This document shows, one piece after another, positions 7,017-15,353 of a DNA stretch of 43,003 nucleotides. The translations under genes and the position numbers were made by a program. The stretch covers positions 1 through 43,003 of the forward strand of contig JABFGG010000028.1 of assembly GCA_013112575.1 (NCBI GenBank). The letters run 5' to 3'. The notes below the pieces were generated by a model. That model was not told the DNA's origin. It ran no database searches and was given only the letters and a program-made list of their open reading frames with translations. The stretch is from Chloroflexota bacterium (GTDB lineage: Bacteria > Chloroflexota > Anaerolineae > Anaerolineales > UBA11579). Position 1 is the stretch's first letter. Each line of letters begins with the position of its first letter.

Positions 7017-7693
7017 CCAAAACCTCCATGGACAAAACGGCTAAGATTTTATGGGTAGAGGGGCGTTGGAAAAGCAACCCGGACTTTATTCCAAACTTAC
7101 GCAAAAAAGGCTTTGCTGTCGAGATTGTCTCTTCGGGCAAAGAAGCTTTAGCTCAGGTTGGTAATAAAGAGCCTGACGTAATCGTTGTAGACGCGGCCTC
7201 ATTTCATTCCAGCGGAAAGCGCATTTGCCGTACCTTGCGTGAGCAGGTCAATGGTATGCCCATCATGTTGATCTCCGATCCAGAACGCCCGGTGGCTAAC
7301 GACGATGATTGCGCCAACGTGATCCTGGAATTGCCCTTCACCTCACGCAAGCTGGTCAATCGTATCAATCCCTTATTGCCAATTGAAAGCAAAAAGATCA
7401 CGAAAGCGGGCCCTATACGCCTGGATACCAAGCGCAAACAGGTTACCTGTTTTGGAAAAAAGACCACCCTCACCCCAAGGTTGATTCGCTTGTTGCGTAT
7501 GTTGATCAAACATAAGGGCGAGGTCGTGGAGCGCGAAGAGTTATTCAAAAAGGTATGGGCGACGAATTACACAGGTGACACACGGACCCTTGACGTGCAT
7601 ATCAGTTGGCTGCGCCAGGCCATTGAGAAAGACCCGCGTAAGCCTGAATTGTTAAAAACCATCCGCGGAGTGGGTTATCGTCTGGACGTATAA
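7010..7693 (+). CDS. OmpR/PhoB-type orphan response regulator with degenerate receiver domain
   Basis: DNA-binding regulator of 227 aa. Residues 12-120 have the receiver fold, but its pocket is altered. The usual Asp-Asp pair after beta-1 is replaced by Glu-Gly (ILWVEG), and the conserved Lys before Pro-Phe is Leu (LELPF). The Asp at residue 61 sits where the phospho-acceptor is expected (VIVVDAAS). Residues 130-227 form an intact OmpR winged helix ending in the usual TIRGVGYRLDV. No histidine kinase is nearby, so control may be phosphorylation-independent. The gene is monocistronic, with its own promoter and a strong terminator. Confidence 0.85.
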   Translation: MVTKTSMDKTAKILWVEGRWKSNPDFIPNLRKKGFAVEIVSSGKEALAQVGNKEPDVIVVDAASFHSSGKRICRTLREQVNGMPIMLISDPERPVANDDDCANVILELPFTSRKLVNRINPLLPIESKKITKAGPIRLDTKRKQVTCFGKKTTLTPRLIRLLRMLIKHKGEVVEREELFKKVWATNYTGDTRTLDVHISWLRQAIEKDPRKPELLKTIRGVGYRLDV

Positions 7694-7711
7694 TACTTAA
7701 ATCATTAAAGA

Positions 7712-7743
7712 AAAGAGCGGTCGATATTCGACCGCTCTTTTTT
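7712..7743. terminator. Strong, probably bidirectional intrinsic terminator
   Basis: Perfect 13-bp arms (7712-7724 and 7728-7740) with a 3-base loop, followed by T-rich sequence on the plus strand and preceded by A-rich sequence. It lies between convergent genes (regulator and cpgS-like) and may serve both. Confidence 0.88.
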
Positions 7744-7763
7744 ATGCTGGAGTGCTTTTGGTT

Positions 7764-9086
7764 TTATTTGGCTTTGCCAAACTTGTTTTCGATAAGCTCA
7801 TTTAGAGTCGGTTGGCCGATCTCCTGTAGTTCGTAGCGCACACGTTGGGCGGGTTTGTTGAGATCCAGCAAACGCTCCAAGTCAATGGGCGTGCCAATGA
7901 CGACCAGCTCTGCATCACTGCGGTTGATGGTTTCCATCAGCTCAGACATCTGCTCTTCCCCATAGCCCATGGCGGGCAGTACGTCCCCGGTGGTCGGGTA
8001 TTTCTCGTACGTCTCTTTGATGGTTCCCATTGCGAAGGGTCGTGGGTCAATGATCTCTGCACCGAAGCGACGGGCTGCTACCCAACCTGCGCCATAGGCC
8101 ATCTCACCGTGGGTGAGAGTGGGGCCATCTTCAACGACCAATACGCGCTTGCCACGAATGGCTGAAGGGTCATCCACAAAGAGGGGGGAAGCACCTTCAA
8201 TGATGGTGGCGGTGGGGTTCAATTTGTGGAGGTTGTCCCGGACGGCGATCACATTCTCTGAAGTGGCTGTATCGACCTTGTTGATGACGAAGACGTCCGC
8301 GGCACGGGCATTGGCTTCGCCAGGATGGTAGCTCATCTCGTGGCCGGGGCGATGTGGGTCAGCAACCACGATGTGCATATCGGGCTTGTAGAAGGGCAGG
8401 TCGTTATTGCCGCCATCCCAAACTACGATATCTACCTCTTTTTCTGCTTCACGCAGAATAGCTTCATAATCGACCCCCGCGAAGACGATCACGCCATTGT
8501 CGAGGTGAGGCTCGTATTCTTCACGTTCTTCGATGGTGCAGTCGTGTTTTTCAAGGTCATCATAGCTAGCGAAACGTTGCACAGCTTGCTTCTCGAGGTC
8601 TCCATAGGGCATGGGGTGGCGGATGGCTGCCACTTTGTAACCCAGCTCTTTTAGCACTTTAGTGACGTGGCGGGTGGTCTGGCTTTTGCCAGAGCCAGTG
8701 CGCACGGCACAAATAGAAATGACCGGTTTGTTCGACTTTATCATGGTGCTATTCAGGCCCATCAGGCGATAGTCTGCCCCGGCTGCCAGCACTTCGGAAG
8801 CTTTGTGCATGACGTAATCATGAGGTACATCGCTATAGGCGAAAACAACCTGCTCGATGTTTTCTTCCTGAATCAATTTGATCAGATCATCTTCAGCATA
8901 GATGGGAATACCGTCAGGATATAAATCTCCTGAAAGCGCAGCGGGGTACAGACGCCCTTCAATGTTGGGAATCTGGGTTGCCGTAAAAGCCACGACTTCG
9001 TAGTCTTTGTTATCCCGGTAGTAGACATTGAAATTGTGGAAATCACGCCCTGCGGCGCCCATGATGAGGGTGCGAATACGAGACAT
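7764..9086 (-). CDS. Cyclic 2,3-diphosphoglycerate synthase-like P-loop protein
   Basis: Protein of 440 aa matching the cyclic-2,3-diphosphoglycerate synthetase family (CpgS), first described in methanogens and also present in many bacteria as putative GTPases. An N-terminal Rossmann-like domain (about residues 1-115, RTLIMGAAGRDFHNFN) is followed by a P-loop domain with Walker A AVRTGSGKSQTTR (about 128-140). A DIVVWDGGNND segment (about 220) follows, then an NKVDTA motif (about 270) resembling a GTPase base-recognition motif. The family forms an intramolecular phosphoanhydride in 2,3-diphosphoglycerate, but the product in bacteria is unproven. The start at 9086 has AAGGAGA at good spacing. 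It is transcribed alone, downstream of the argS terminator. Confidence 0.8.
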   Translation of the reverse strand: MSRIRTLIMGAAGRDFHNFNVYYRDNKDYEVVAFTATQIPNIEGRLYPAALSGDLYPDGIPIYAEDDLIKLIQEENIEQVVFAYSDVPHDYVMHKASEVLAAGADYRLMGLNSTMIKSNKPVISICAVRTGSGKSQTTRHVTKVLKELGYKVAAIRHPMPYGDLEKQAVQRFASYDDLEKHDCTIEEREEYEPHLDNGVIVFAGVDYEAILREAEKEVDIVVWDGGNNDLPFYKPDMHIVVADPHRPGHEMSYHPGEANARAADVFVINKVDTATSENVIAVRDNLHKLNPTATIIEGASPLFVDDPSAIRGKRVLVVEDGPTLTHGEMAYGAGWVAARRFGAEIIDPRPFAMGTIKETYEKYPTTGDVLPAMGYGEEQMSELMETINRSDAELVVIGTPIDLERLLDLNKPAQRVRYELQEIGQPTLNELIENKFGKAK

Positions 9087-9104
9087 TGGTTCTCCTTAGG
9101 TTTT

Positions 9105-9149
9105 GATAAAAATAAAGGACACGATCAGATGATTTTTGAGCGTGTCCTT
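9105..9149 (-). terminator. Intrinsic terminator after argS
   Basis: On the minus strand, 9-bp arms AAGGACACG and CGTGTCCTT (plus-strand 9141-9149 and 9115-9123) are followed by a T-rich tract (plus-strand A-rich 9105-9114). Confidence 0.72.
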
Positions 9150-9157
9150 GTAATTCT

Positions 9158-10921
9158 TCACATTACTTCTGGGGCTTCAATGCCCAGGATACGGAGGCAG
9201 TTGGCGATTGACTGGCGTGCGGCAGCTACAAGACGCAAGCGGGTCAACTGCACTTCAGGTTCGGCTTTTAAGACCGGGCAGCGGTTATAAAAATCGTTAA
9301 AAGCCTTTGCAAGGTCGTAGGCTAGGTTGGTGATGTGCAGCGTGCGGTATTCATCCGCGGCACGCTGCACGGTATCCGGAATTTGGGAGATCAGTTCAAT
9401 GAGAGCGATCTCGGCAGGCTCCAATTCATAGGTAGGATTGGAACTATCTGGAAGGGCTTTATCCACTCGGCGGAGGATGCTGTTGGCACGTACGTGTGCG
9501 TATTGGATGTAAGGGGCGCTATGGCCGTTGAAGTCCAGGGCAGTTTCCCAATCGAAGGTGGCGATCTTGGTGTTGTCGCGGGCCAGCAGTGGGTATTTGA
9601 TAGAACCAAGGGCTACGGCATTGGCAACGCCCTTGCGGGTAACTTCATCCAATTCAGGGTTGGTTTCCAGACTGACGTCATAGGCTCGCTGGGTGGCCTC
9701 GCGAATGAAGTCTTCCAGCAAGACGATGACGCCATCGCGCGAACTCATGGTGAGGTTGCCGGGCAGGTTGACTACTTCGTAGGGCAGGTGGAAGGCGTCT
9801 TTAATCTTCTCGAAACCGACGGCCTCAAGCGTTTTGAAAACCTGCTGGAAATGTAAAGACTGTCGTACATCAACCACATAGACCGAGCGATCCAGCGGGT
9901 AATCGATAAATTTCTTCTGAGCCAATGCCAGGTCCCAGGCTCCATAAAGGCTGGTGCCATCGGAGCGCAAAACGGCCAGCACCCGGTAAGTTTCTTTATC
10001 TAATCCCAGCAACTCATCCACTTTAATGACCGCGGGGCCGTCTGGCCGATCATCGGTCACAATCCCTTTGGAGATCAGTTCTTCGACGATCTCTTTGGCC
10101 GATTCTTCCATCTCGCTTTCATAGTAGAACCTGTCAAAGTGGATGCCCATCTGAGTGTAGACGTCATTGAAACCGTCTAATGACCATTGGCGTGTCTTTT
10201 GCCAGAGCTTGTAGGTGGGGGAATCTTTGCTTTCCCAATCAGCGAACAGGGCTTGGATTTCAGTCTCGCCGGCTTCATCCTCTTCCAACTTTTGGGTGGC
10301 TTCGGCGTACAGATCACCCATCCAGCGGGTGGTGTCTTCGGGCGGTTCTTCCCCATCATGTCGCTTTTCGTAATTCCAGATCCACTTCATCACATCGCGG
10401 CCAAAGTCACCGATGTAGTTGGACCGAACCACTTCATAGCCTGCGCATTCCAGGATATTGGCGACTGCTGCACCCAACATCATGTTGCGCAGGTGGCCGA
10501 CGTGCAGGGCTTTGTGGGTATTGGGCTGGGAGAACTCAACCATGACCGACTGGCCGTTAGCCAGGCCATTGCCATATTCCACCCCTTGGGTTATTACTGT
10601 GTCGAGTACAGTGCGGGCGTACTCGTCAGTGGAAAAATAGAGGTTCAGGTAACCTTTGACCGCTTCGACGCGTGAGAAGCCCTGGGGGGTGCCCAGATGC
10701 TCGGCAACACCTTCGGCAATCTCTTGTGCTCGCTGTGGAACGACCACTTTTTTGCCACTGCGGGCTTCATTGGCTGCTGTTTGGAAAAAGGAGGTGGCAA
10801 TGCCCCACTCGCCGGAGAAGGGGATGCGCGCCCATTTGAGTTCTTCAGTTGAAGGAATATCTTGCTGTTTGCAGTAAGCGCGGATCTGTTCTTCTATGGC
10901 TTGTTGTTCTTGTTCAAACAT
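9158..10921 (-). CDS. argS: Arginyl-tRNA synthetase
   Basis: Class I aminoacyl-tRNA synthetase that charges tRNA-Arg; 587 aa from ATG 10921. It has an N-terminal Add1 domain, the HIGH-type motif HVGH within HKALHVGHLRN (about residues 137-147), the MSSRDG segment in the KMSKS position (about 395), and a C-terminal DALR anticodon-binding domain ending in a typical LGIEAPEVM. A start seven codons earlier (10942) would lie in the T-tract of the rpsT terminator, so the internal ATG at 10921 is preferred. The gene is downstream of rpsT and separated from it by a terminator. Confidence 0.95.
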   Translation of the reverse strand: MFEQEQQAIEEQIRAYCKQQDIPSTEELKWARIPFSGEWGIATSFFQTAANEARSGKKVVVPQRAQEIAEGVAEHLGTPQGFSRVEAVKGYLNLYFSTDEYARTVLDTVITQGVEYGNGLANGQSVMVEFSQPNTHKALHVGHLRNMMLGAAVANILECAGYEVVRSNYIGDFGRDVMKWIWNYEKRHDGEEPPEDTTRWMGDLYAEATQKLEEDEAGETEIQALFADWESKDSPTYKLWQKTRQWSLDGFNDVYTQMGIHFDRFYYESEMEESAKEIVEELISKGIVTDDRPDGPAVIKVDELLGLDKETYRVLAVLRSDGTSLYGAWDLALAQKKFIDYPLDRSVYVVDVRQSLHFQQVFKTLEAVGFEKIKDAFHLPYEVVNLPGNLTMSSRDGVIVLLEDFIREATQRAYDVSLETNPELDEVTRKGVANAVALGSIKYPLLARDNTKIATFDWETALDFNGHSAPYIQYAHVRANSILRRVDKALPDSSNPTYELEPAEIALIELISQIPDTVQRAADEYRTLHITNLAYDLAKAFNDFYNRCPVLKAEPEVQLTRLRLVAAARQSIANCLRILGIEAPEVM

Positions 10922-10938
10922 GTTCAGTTCACTTCTAA

Positions 10939-10987
10939 ACAAAAAGCGGGAGCATGTACCAAAGCATTGCTTGGGCAGCTCCCGCTT
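10939..10987 (-). terminator. Intrinsic terminator after rpsT
   Basis: On the minus strand, arms AAGCGGGAGC and GCTCCCGCTT (plus-strand 10944-10953 and 10978-10987) close a loop that can pair further (CCAA with TTGG), followed by a run of five T. Confidence 0.82.
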
Positions 10988-11014
10988 GACGGTTACCTGG
11001 AATAATCTACCAGA

Positions 11015-11290
11015 TCAGTTCTTGCCAGCTTCAAGTGCGGCAAGTTGGGCCATGATCTTGCCCTTGCGACGTGAAGCATTGTTCTTGTGCAGCACACCTT
11101 TTTCAGCAGCCTTATCCAATGCACTGACCGCACGCTGGGCTGCTTCGCGGGCTTCTTCTACATTGCCAGCAGAGATGGCTTCGCGTGCCTGAGATACAAA
11201 GGTGCGAGCCTCGCCGCGAAAAACGCGGTTACGCAAACGACGTTTTTCGTTCTGACGGTTGCGTTTGATTGCAGATCTAATGTTAGCCAA
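11015..11290 (-). CDS. rpsT: 30S ribosomal protein S20
   Basis: Primary 16S rRNA-binding protein of the small subunit, 91 aa. The family start ANIRSAIKRNRQNEKRR and the repeated helical basic pattern (KRKGKIMAQLAAL near the end) are clear. The start is TTG at 11290, seven bases after GGAGG. S20 genes in several bacteria use non-AUG starts for autogenous control, so the TTG may be functional. It is a single-gene unit with its own terminator. Confidence 0.95.
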   Translation of the reverse strand: MANIRSAIKRNRQNEKRRLRNRVFRGEARTFVSQAREAISAGNVEEAREAAQRAVSALDKAAEKGVLHKNNASRRKGKIMAQLAALEAGKN

Positions 11291-11336
11291 CGGTTCCTCC
11301 GAACTACATTTACGTTACTAATTACAACAGCCAAGT

Positions 11337-11364
11337 ATTTTACTTGAGGCGATATATTTTGTAA
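11337..11364 (-). promoter_or_regulatory. rpsT: Putative rpsT promoter
   Basis: On the minus strand, TTACAA (plus-strand 11359-11364) and TAAAAT (plus-strand 11337-11342) are 16 bp apart, placing the transcript start about 40 bases before the rpsT start codon. Confidence 0.45.
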
Positions 11365-11398
11365 ACCCTCACCCTGAGGAAGATATAGGCACTTCTTC

Positions 11399-11460
11399 AT
11401 AAACCAAATACACTGATGAAGCGTAGTATATTTGTTCGTGACCCCTTTTGTTTGGTTTAT
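11399..11460. repeat. Separated perfect inverted repeat upstream of the permease pair
   Basis: ATAAACCAAA (11399-11408) and TTTGGTTTAT (11451-11460) are exact complements separated by 42 bases, ending 21 bases before the first permease start. This could be a two-site operator or a long hairpin. Nothing else is recognised in the 190-bp divergent gap. Confidence 0.4.
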
Positions 11461-11481
11461 CGATAGATTTGGAACAAGCTT

Positions 11482-12654
11482 ATGGCCCAATACCTCATTA
11501 GACAAACGTTGCTGAGTCTGGTTAAGCTCTTCGTCTTCATCACGCTGATGTTCTTTTTGATCCAGATCGTAATGCCCTTCGATTTTGTGGATCAATTTGC
11601 GCAGAACTGCAATGCAGCCTGCCGTGAAGCACTGCGAGAACAATTAGGACTGGACCTTCCAATAACCCAGAGATATTTCAATTGGCTTGGTCAGATAGTG
11701 CGGTTTGACCTGGGGCGGTCCTTGCGGCAAGAATCTATTGCAGACGTTATGACCCGGTTGGTGCCTGCCACACTACTCGTTGTACTCCCCGGAACTGCGA
11801 TTGCCTTTGTGATCGGCTTGGTGTTGGGGAAATTCACTGCCTGGCGAGGCCGTGGCCTCATTTCGGGTGGCACGACTTTCGCGAGTATCGCCTTTTTCAC
11901 TTCGTTTCCTCCCTGGCTGGCATTTTTAGTGGCCTATGCATTCTCGAGAACAACCTACGTGCAGCGTAGTATTGGATTTAATTTTACTCGCTTTCCCAAT
12001 ACGGACCCTAATCTTTGGCTAAATACCGAAATGGGCCCCCATCAAATTGCGACTCAGATGCTGATTGCCATGATCACAATCAGTGCTTTTGTATTGATTG
12101 GATCAAACCTGTTGAGGCGCTATAGGCGTATTGATATTCCAGGTTTCCTTCAGGTTTTATTGATCTTTGGAGGGGTCATTGGTAGTTGGTACTTGTTTGG
12201 TATCTCAGAACTTGCCTTTGATCTGGTGGATGCTGCTAGTGTTGCGATCGTCACTTACATTCTTCTGTCGTTCGGCGAAACCATGCTCATCATGCGGTCG
12301 AGCATGACTGAGGTAATGACCGAAGAATACGTCAATGTTGCCAAGGCGAAGGGCCTCCCAACCAATGTCGTTCGGGATAGGCATGCGGCGCGAAATGCCC
12401 TCTTGCCGGTACTTAGCCGTCTGGTGATCTCCTTGCCTTATTTACTTACAGGCATCGTGATCATTGAGGATGCACTCACTTGGCCGGGCATCGGCACAGG
12501 CATGATGATCTCGCTCTACTGGCAGGACATCCCCTTTGTAATGTCCGTGATGTTGATCGTGGGGATTATCTCTTTGATAGCGCGTCTGGTCCTGGATGTG
12601 ATCGCGGCCTACATGGACCCGCGCATTCGCTTTTCGGAAGTTGGGACTTACTAA
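11482..12654 (+). CDS. Oligopeptide/dipeptide-type ABC transporter permease (OppB/DppB family)
   Basis: Integral inner-membrane permease of 390 aa. It has an N-terminal helix (about residues 8-32), the periplasmic loop with the family GLDLP motif (about 55), and six membrane segments. The EAA loop EEYVNVAKAKGLPTNVV (about residues 282-298) contacts the ATPase. It is longer than a standard OppB (about 306-340 aa) because of extra hydrophobic sequence between about residues 195 and 260. It pairs with the OppC-like gene three bases downstream. No substrate-binding protein or ATPase is encoded nearby, so the substrate is unknown. Confidence 0.87.
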   Translation: MAQYLIRQTLLSLVKLFVFITLMFFLIQIVMPFDFVDQFAQNCNAACREALREQLGLDLPITQRYFNWLGQIVRFDLGRSLRQESIADVMTRLVPATLLVVLPGTAIAFVIGLVLGKFTAWRGRGLISGGTTFASIAFFTSFPPWLAFLVAYAFSRTTYVQRSIGFNFTRFPNTDPNLWLNTEMGPHQIATQMLIAMITISAFVLIGSNLLRRYRRIDIPGFLQVLLIFGGVIGSWYLFGISELAFDLVDAASVAIVTYILLSFGETMLIMRSSMTEVMTEEYVNVAKAKGLPTNVVRDRHAARNALLPVLSRLVISLPYLLTGIVIIEDALTWPGIGTGMMISLYWQDIPFVMSVMLIVGIISLIARLVLDVIAAYMDPRIRFSEVGTY

Positions 12655-12657
12655 TTT

Positions 12658-13650
12658 TTGGATAGAACATCGATGCCCGCGGGGCAAACCATGTTGACAG
12701 GACTACCTGAAGTTCCGACATATACACGCCGTCAATTGTTTCAGATGCGATTGAGAGTTGCCTTGCGCCGTTTTCGTGATGCCTGGCGAATTTTCTCATC
12801 TGACTCGCTGGCTGTTTTGGGCCTTATCTTGATATTCATGTTTGCGATTATGGCAGTGGTGCACCCCATTTTGCTCAATACGGTTTGGCCCAAATCTATT
12901 TACGACCCTGTTCTTGGTTTTGATCCCAGGGTTTTTCCCAACCCATCACCACCAACAGCCGGACACTTGTTCGGGACTGATGCTCTGGGACGCGACGTTT
13001 TAAGTATGTTATTGGCGGCGACTACGCCAACGTTTATCGTTGGCCTTACGGCAGCCCTGGTATCGGCAACAGTTGGGACGATTTTTAGCATTTTTTCTGC
13101 TTACTATCGTGGCTCGGTGGATTTCTCGGTCACAAATCTTGCAGATGTGTTTTTGCTGTTTCCTGCTCCTTTGCTGATGATCATCATTGGAGTGCGTTTT
13201 CCTGAATTGGGTCCTGTGGCTTTAGGCTCGATCTATGGCCTTGCGATCGGCGCCAGTTCAACTACGATCGTTTTACGCGCGCAGGCGATCAAGATATCGG
13301 TGATGCCCTACATGGAAGCGGCGCGTATTGCGGGTGGGGGTCCATTGCAGATCATGACCCGTCATATGCTTCCCAATATGTTGCCACATGCAGCCTTGCA
13401 AATGATGATCGCGGTTGCGGGCGTGGTGGTGGCTGACGGCTTTATATCGTTCTTTGGTTTCTCTCGGCTGGTCAGCAATTGGGGCACGATGATCTATGAT
13501 GCTTTTGTGTATTCCGCCTTTCTTAAAGAAGCACCTGCCTGGCAGGCATTGATCCCGCCTGCGGTGGCTTTTACACTATTTGCCATGGCATTTTATCTGG
13601 TGGCGCGTGGTTTGCAGTTGGTAGCTGATCCCCGACTGCGTGGCAATTAA
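12658..13650 (+). CDS. Oligopeptide/dipeptide-type ABC transporter permease (OppC/DppC family)
   Basis: Partner permease of up to 330 aa. The N-terminal cytoplasmic part leads into a first membrane helix (SDSLAVLGLILIFMFAIMAV, about residues 48-67). The family motif HLFGTDALGRDVLS follows (about 103-116), then five more helices with the EAA loop PYMEAARIAGGGPLQI. The frame opens at TTG 12658; ATG codons at 12673 and 12691 are equally plausible starts, since none has a strong ribosome-binding site. It is co-transcribed with the OppB-like gene. The complex needs ATPase subunits encoded elsewhere. Confidence 0.85.
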   Translation: MDRTSMPAGQTMLTGLPEVPTYTRRQLFQMRLRVALRRFRDAWRIFSSDSLAVLGLILIFMFAIMAVVHPILLNTVWPKSIYDPVLGFDPRVFPNPSPPTAGHLFGTDALGRDVLSMLLAATTPTFIVGLTAALVSATVGTIFSIFSAYYRGSVDFSVTNLADVFLLFPAPLLMIIIGVRFPELGPVALGSIYGLAIGASSTTIVLRAQAIKISVMPYMEAARIAGGGPLQIMTRHMLPNMLPHAALQMMIAVAGVVVADGFISFFGFSRLVSNWGTMIYDAFVYSAFLKEAPAWQALIPPAVAFTLFAMAFYLVARGLQLVADPRLRGN

Positions 13651-13658
13651 TCAGATAC

Positions 13659-13688
13659 TTCATTAGGGTGGGGCTATTCTGATACAAT
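13659..13688 (+). promoter_or_regulatory. era: Putative era promoter producing a leaderless transcript
   Basis: TACAAT (13683-13688) lies only 7 bases before the GTG start of era, with a weak TTCATT (13659-13664) 18 bp upstream. The expected transcript start falls at or within a base or two of the start codon. Confidence 0.45.
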
Positions 13689-13695
13689 CCCCGCC

Positions 13696-14616
13696 GTGGA
13701 AAATCCAGAACAAAATAACTTCAAGTCCGGCTTTGTGGCAGTTGTAGGCCGCCCCAATGTGGGTAAATCTACATTGATCAACCGCTTTCTGGGACAAAAG
13801 ATCGCAGCGGTTTCCCCAAAGCCACAGACCACCCGCCACCAGCAATTGGGCATCCTGACTTTGGGTGAGGCCCAGATCATCTTCACGGATACGCCAGGCA
13901 TGCACCTGGCGCATACAAAGCTGGGAGAGCGGATGAACCAAGCCGCCGAAAACCCTCTGGCGGATAGTGATGCGATCCTTTTCCTGGTGGATCTGTCACA
14001 AGCGCCCCACGAAGAAGACCACATTTTGGCAGAAAAACTCAAAGCCCTACGTGAAGCCCCCCCTGTACTAATGGTGCTGAACAAGGTGGACATGCTGGAG
14101 GCAGAGAGCCTTGAAGGCCGTCAGAGCCGCTATCAGGCTTTGCTACCTGAGGCCCAAGCTATCCCCATTTCTGCAACTGAGGGGCACAATATCGCTGAAT
14201 TGCTTGAGGTCATCCTGGCTCATTTGCCACCTGGCCCACCCTTTTATCCTGAAGACCAGATCACAGATCTCTATGAACGTGACATTGCAGCCGACTTGAT
14301 CCGTGAGGCCGCGCTTAACAACCTGCAAGATGAAGTTCCGCATGGCATTGCAGTACGCATCGATGAGTTCACTGAGCGGGGGGAAGATGGCGCTTATATT
14401 GAAGCCACATTGTTTGTGGAACGCGAATCGCATAAAGGCATTGTGATCGGGGCGGGAGGGGAGATGATCAAGACCATCAGCACACAGGCCCGCAAAGAGA
14501 TCGAGAAAATGAGTGGGCGCAAAGTGTTCCTGCGCCTGCGAGCGAAGGTGCGCAAGAATTGGCGCAATGATGATTTCTTCTTGAAATCGTTCACTTTTGG
14601 TGGGGAGCAGGAATGA
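13696..14616 (+). CDS. era: GTPase Era
   Basis: Essential GTPase that binds the 3' end of 16S rRNA during 30S maturation; 306 aa. G1 GRPNVGKST, G3 DTPG, G4 NKVD and G5 SATEG motifs are present within about residues 15-155. A C-terminal KH domain (about 205-290) contains VIGAGGEMIKTI, followed by the terminal VRKNWRNDDFF pattern typical of Era. The start is GTG with no ribosome-binding site and a -10 hexamer 7 bases upstream, suggesting leaderless translation. Its stop overlaps the ATG of the next gene (ATGA). Confidence 0.95.
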   Translation: MENPEQNNFKSGFVAVVGRPNVGKSTLINRFLGQKIAAVSPKPQTTRHQQLGILTLGEAQIIFTDTPGMHLAHTKLGERMNQAAENPLADSDAILFLVDLSQAPHEEDHILAEKLKALREAPPVLMVLNKVDMLEAESLEGRQSRYQALLPEAQAIPISATEGHNIAELLEVILAHLPPGPPFYPEDQITDLYERDIAADLIREAALNNLQDEVPHGIAVRIDEFTERGEDGAYIEATLFVERESHKGIVIGAGGEMIKTISTQARKEIEKMSGRKVFLRLRAKVRKNWRNDDFFLKSFTFGGEQE

Positions 14617-15308
14617 TCTTTGTAGGACTTGCTGGCATATTGGCAGTGTTGGACTGGTATGCAATTGCCAAAGAAAAAACTCGTCTGGGCTATTTCACCA
14701 AACCGGGGGTGATGCTCGCTCTTTTGATATATATGTGGACAACGGTGAATGCGCCCTTTGTAGGTGGTGACGAAGCTGGCTTATTAAACTGGATTTTTTG
14801 GGGCGCGGCCTTTTCCCTGGCGGGTGATGTTTTTTTAATGCTGCCCAAAGAAAGATTTGTCGGTGGACTAATCGCTTTTTTATTTGGCCACATTGCTTAC
14901 GCCATCGGCTTTGATGGAATCGCTACTTTAACCTATGCTTTTTGGCCCAGTCGCATAATCGCCTTTTTGCTGGTCATCGTAGCTGTGCGTGTCTATCTCA
15001 CCCTGGCGCGTTCACTGGCGGCCTCCGAGCGCAACCAATATCAAATCCCTGTAGCCCTCTACACCATCGCAATTACGGTGATGGTCTACTCTGCCCTGAC
15101 GCGCATCCTGGATCGTAACTGGTATTTCGTGTGGTCATATGCGGTTGCTGGCGGTGCGCTCTTGTTTTATTTCTCAGACGTGATGCTGGCCTGGAACCGT
15201 TTTGTCAGGCCACTTGAAAATGGGCGTCTCAAAGTACGCATTGCCTATCACCTCGGGCAGATTGCTATTGTGGTGGGGGCGACGATGCATTTCAGCCAGT
15301 ACATCTGA
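14613..15308 (+). CDS. YhhN/TMEM86-family membrane protein (lysoplasmalogenase-like)
   Basis: Polytopic membrane protein of 231 aa with about seven to eight hydrophobic segments. The family motifs are SLAGDVFLMLP (about residue 70), LFGHIAYAIGF (about 90) and ALLFYFSDVMLAWNRF (about 192); the Asp residues in the first and third are the conserved candidate catalytic positions. Eukaryotic TMEM86B hydrolyses lysoplasmalogen vinyl-ether bonds, but bacterial substrates are largely unknown. It starts in the stop codon of era (ATGA overlap), so it is translationally coupled, although a functional link to Era is not evident. Confidence 0.85.
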   Translation: MIFVGLAGILAVLDWYAIAKEKTRLGYFTKPGVMLALLIYMWTTVNAPFVGGDEAGLLNWIFWGAAFSLAGDVFLMLPKERFVGGLIAFLFGHIAYAIGFDGIATLTYAFWPSRIIAFLLVIVAVRVYLTLARSLAASERNQYQIPVALYTIAITVMVYSALTRILDRNWYFVWSYAVAGGALLFYFSDVMLAWNRFVRPLENGRLKVRIAYHLGQIAIVVGATMHFSQYI

Positions 15309-15353
15309 AGTTGCCTGCACATCCAGGACAAATAATGCCCTCGGATTTCCGAC

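Noticed and set aside
10187..10675. Plus-strand frame of 162 codons
   Set aside because: It is antisense to argS and shows no coding character of its own.
11158..11643. Minus-strand frame of 161 codons
   Set aside because: It overlaps rpsT and the OppB-like gene out of frame, with no domain and no ribosome-binding site.
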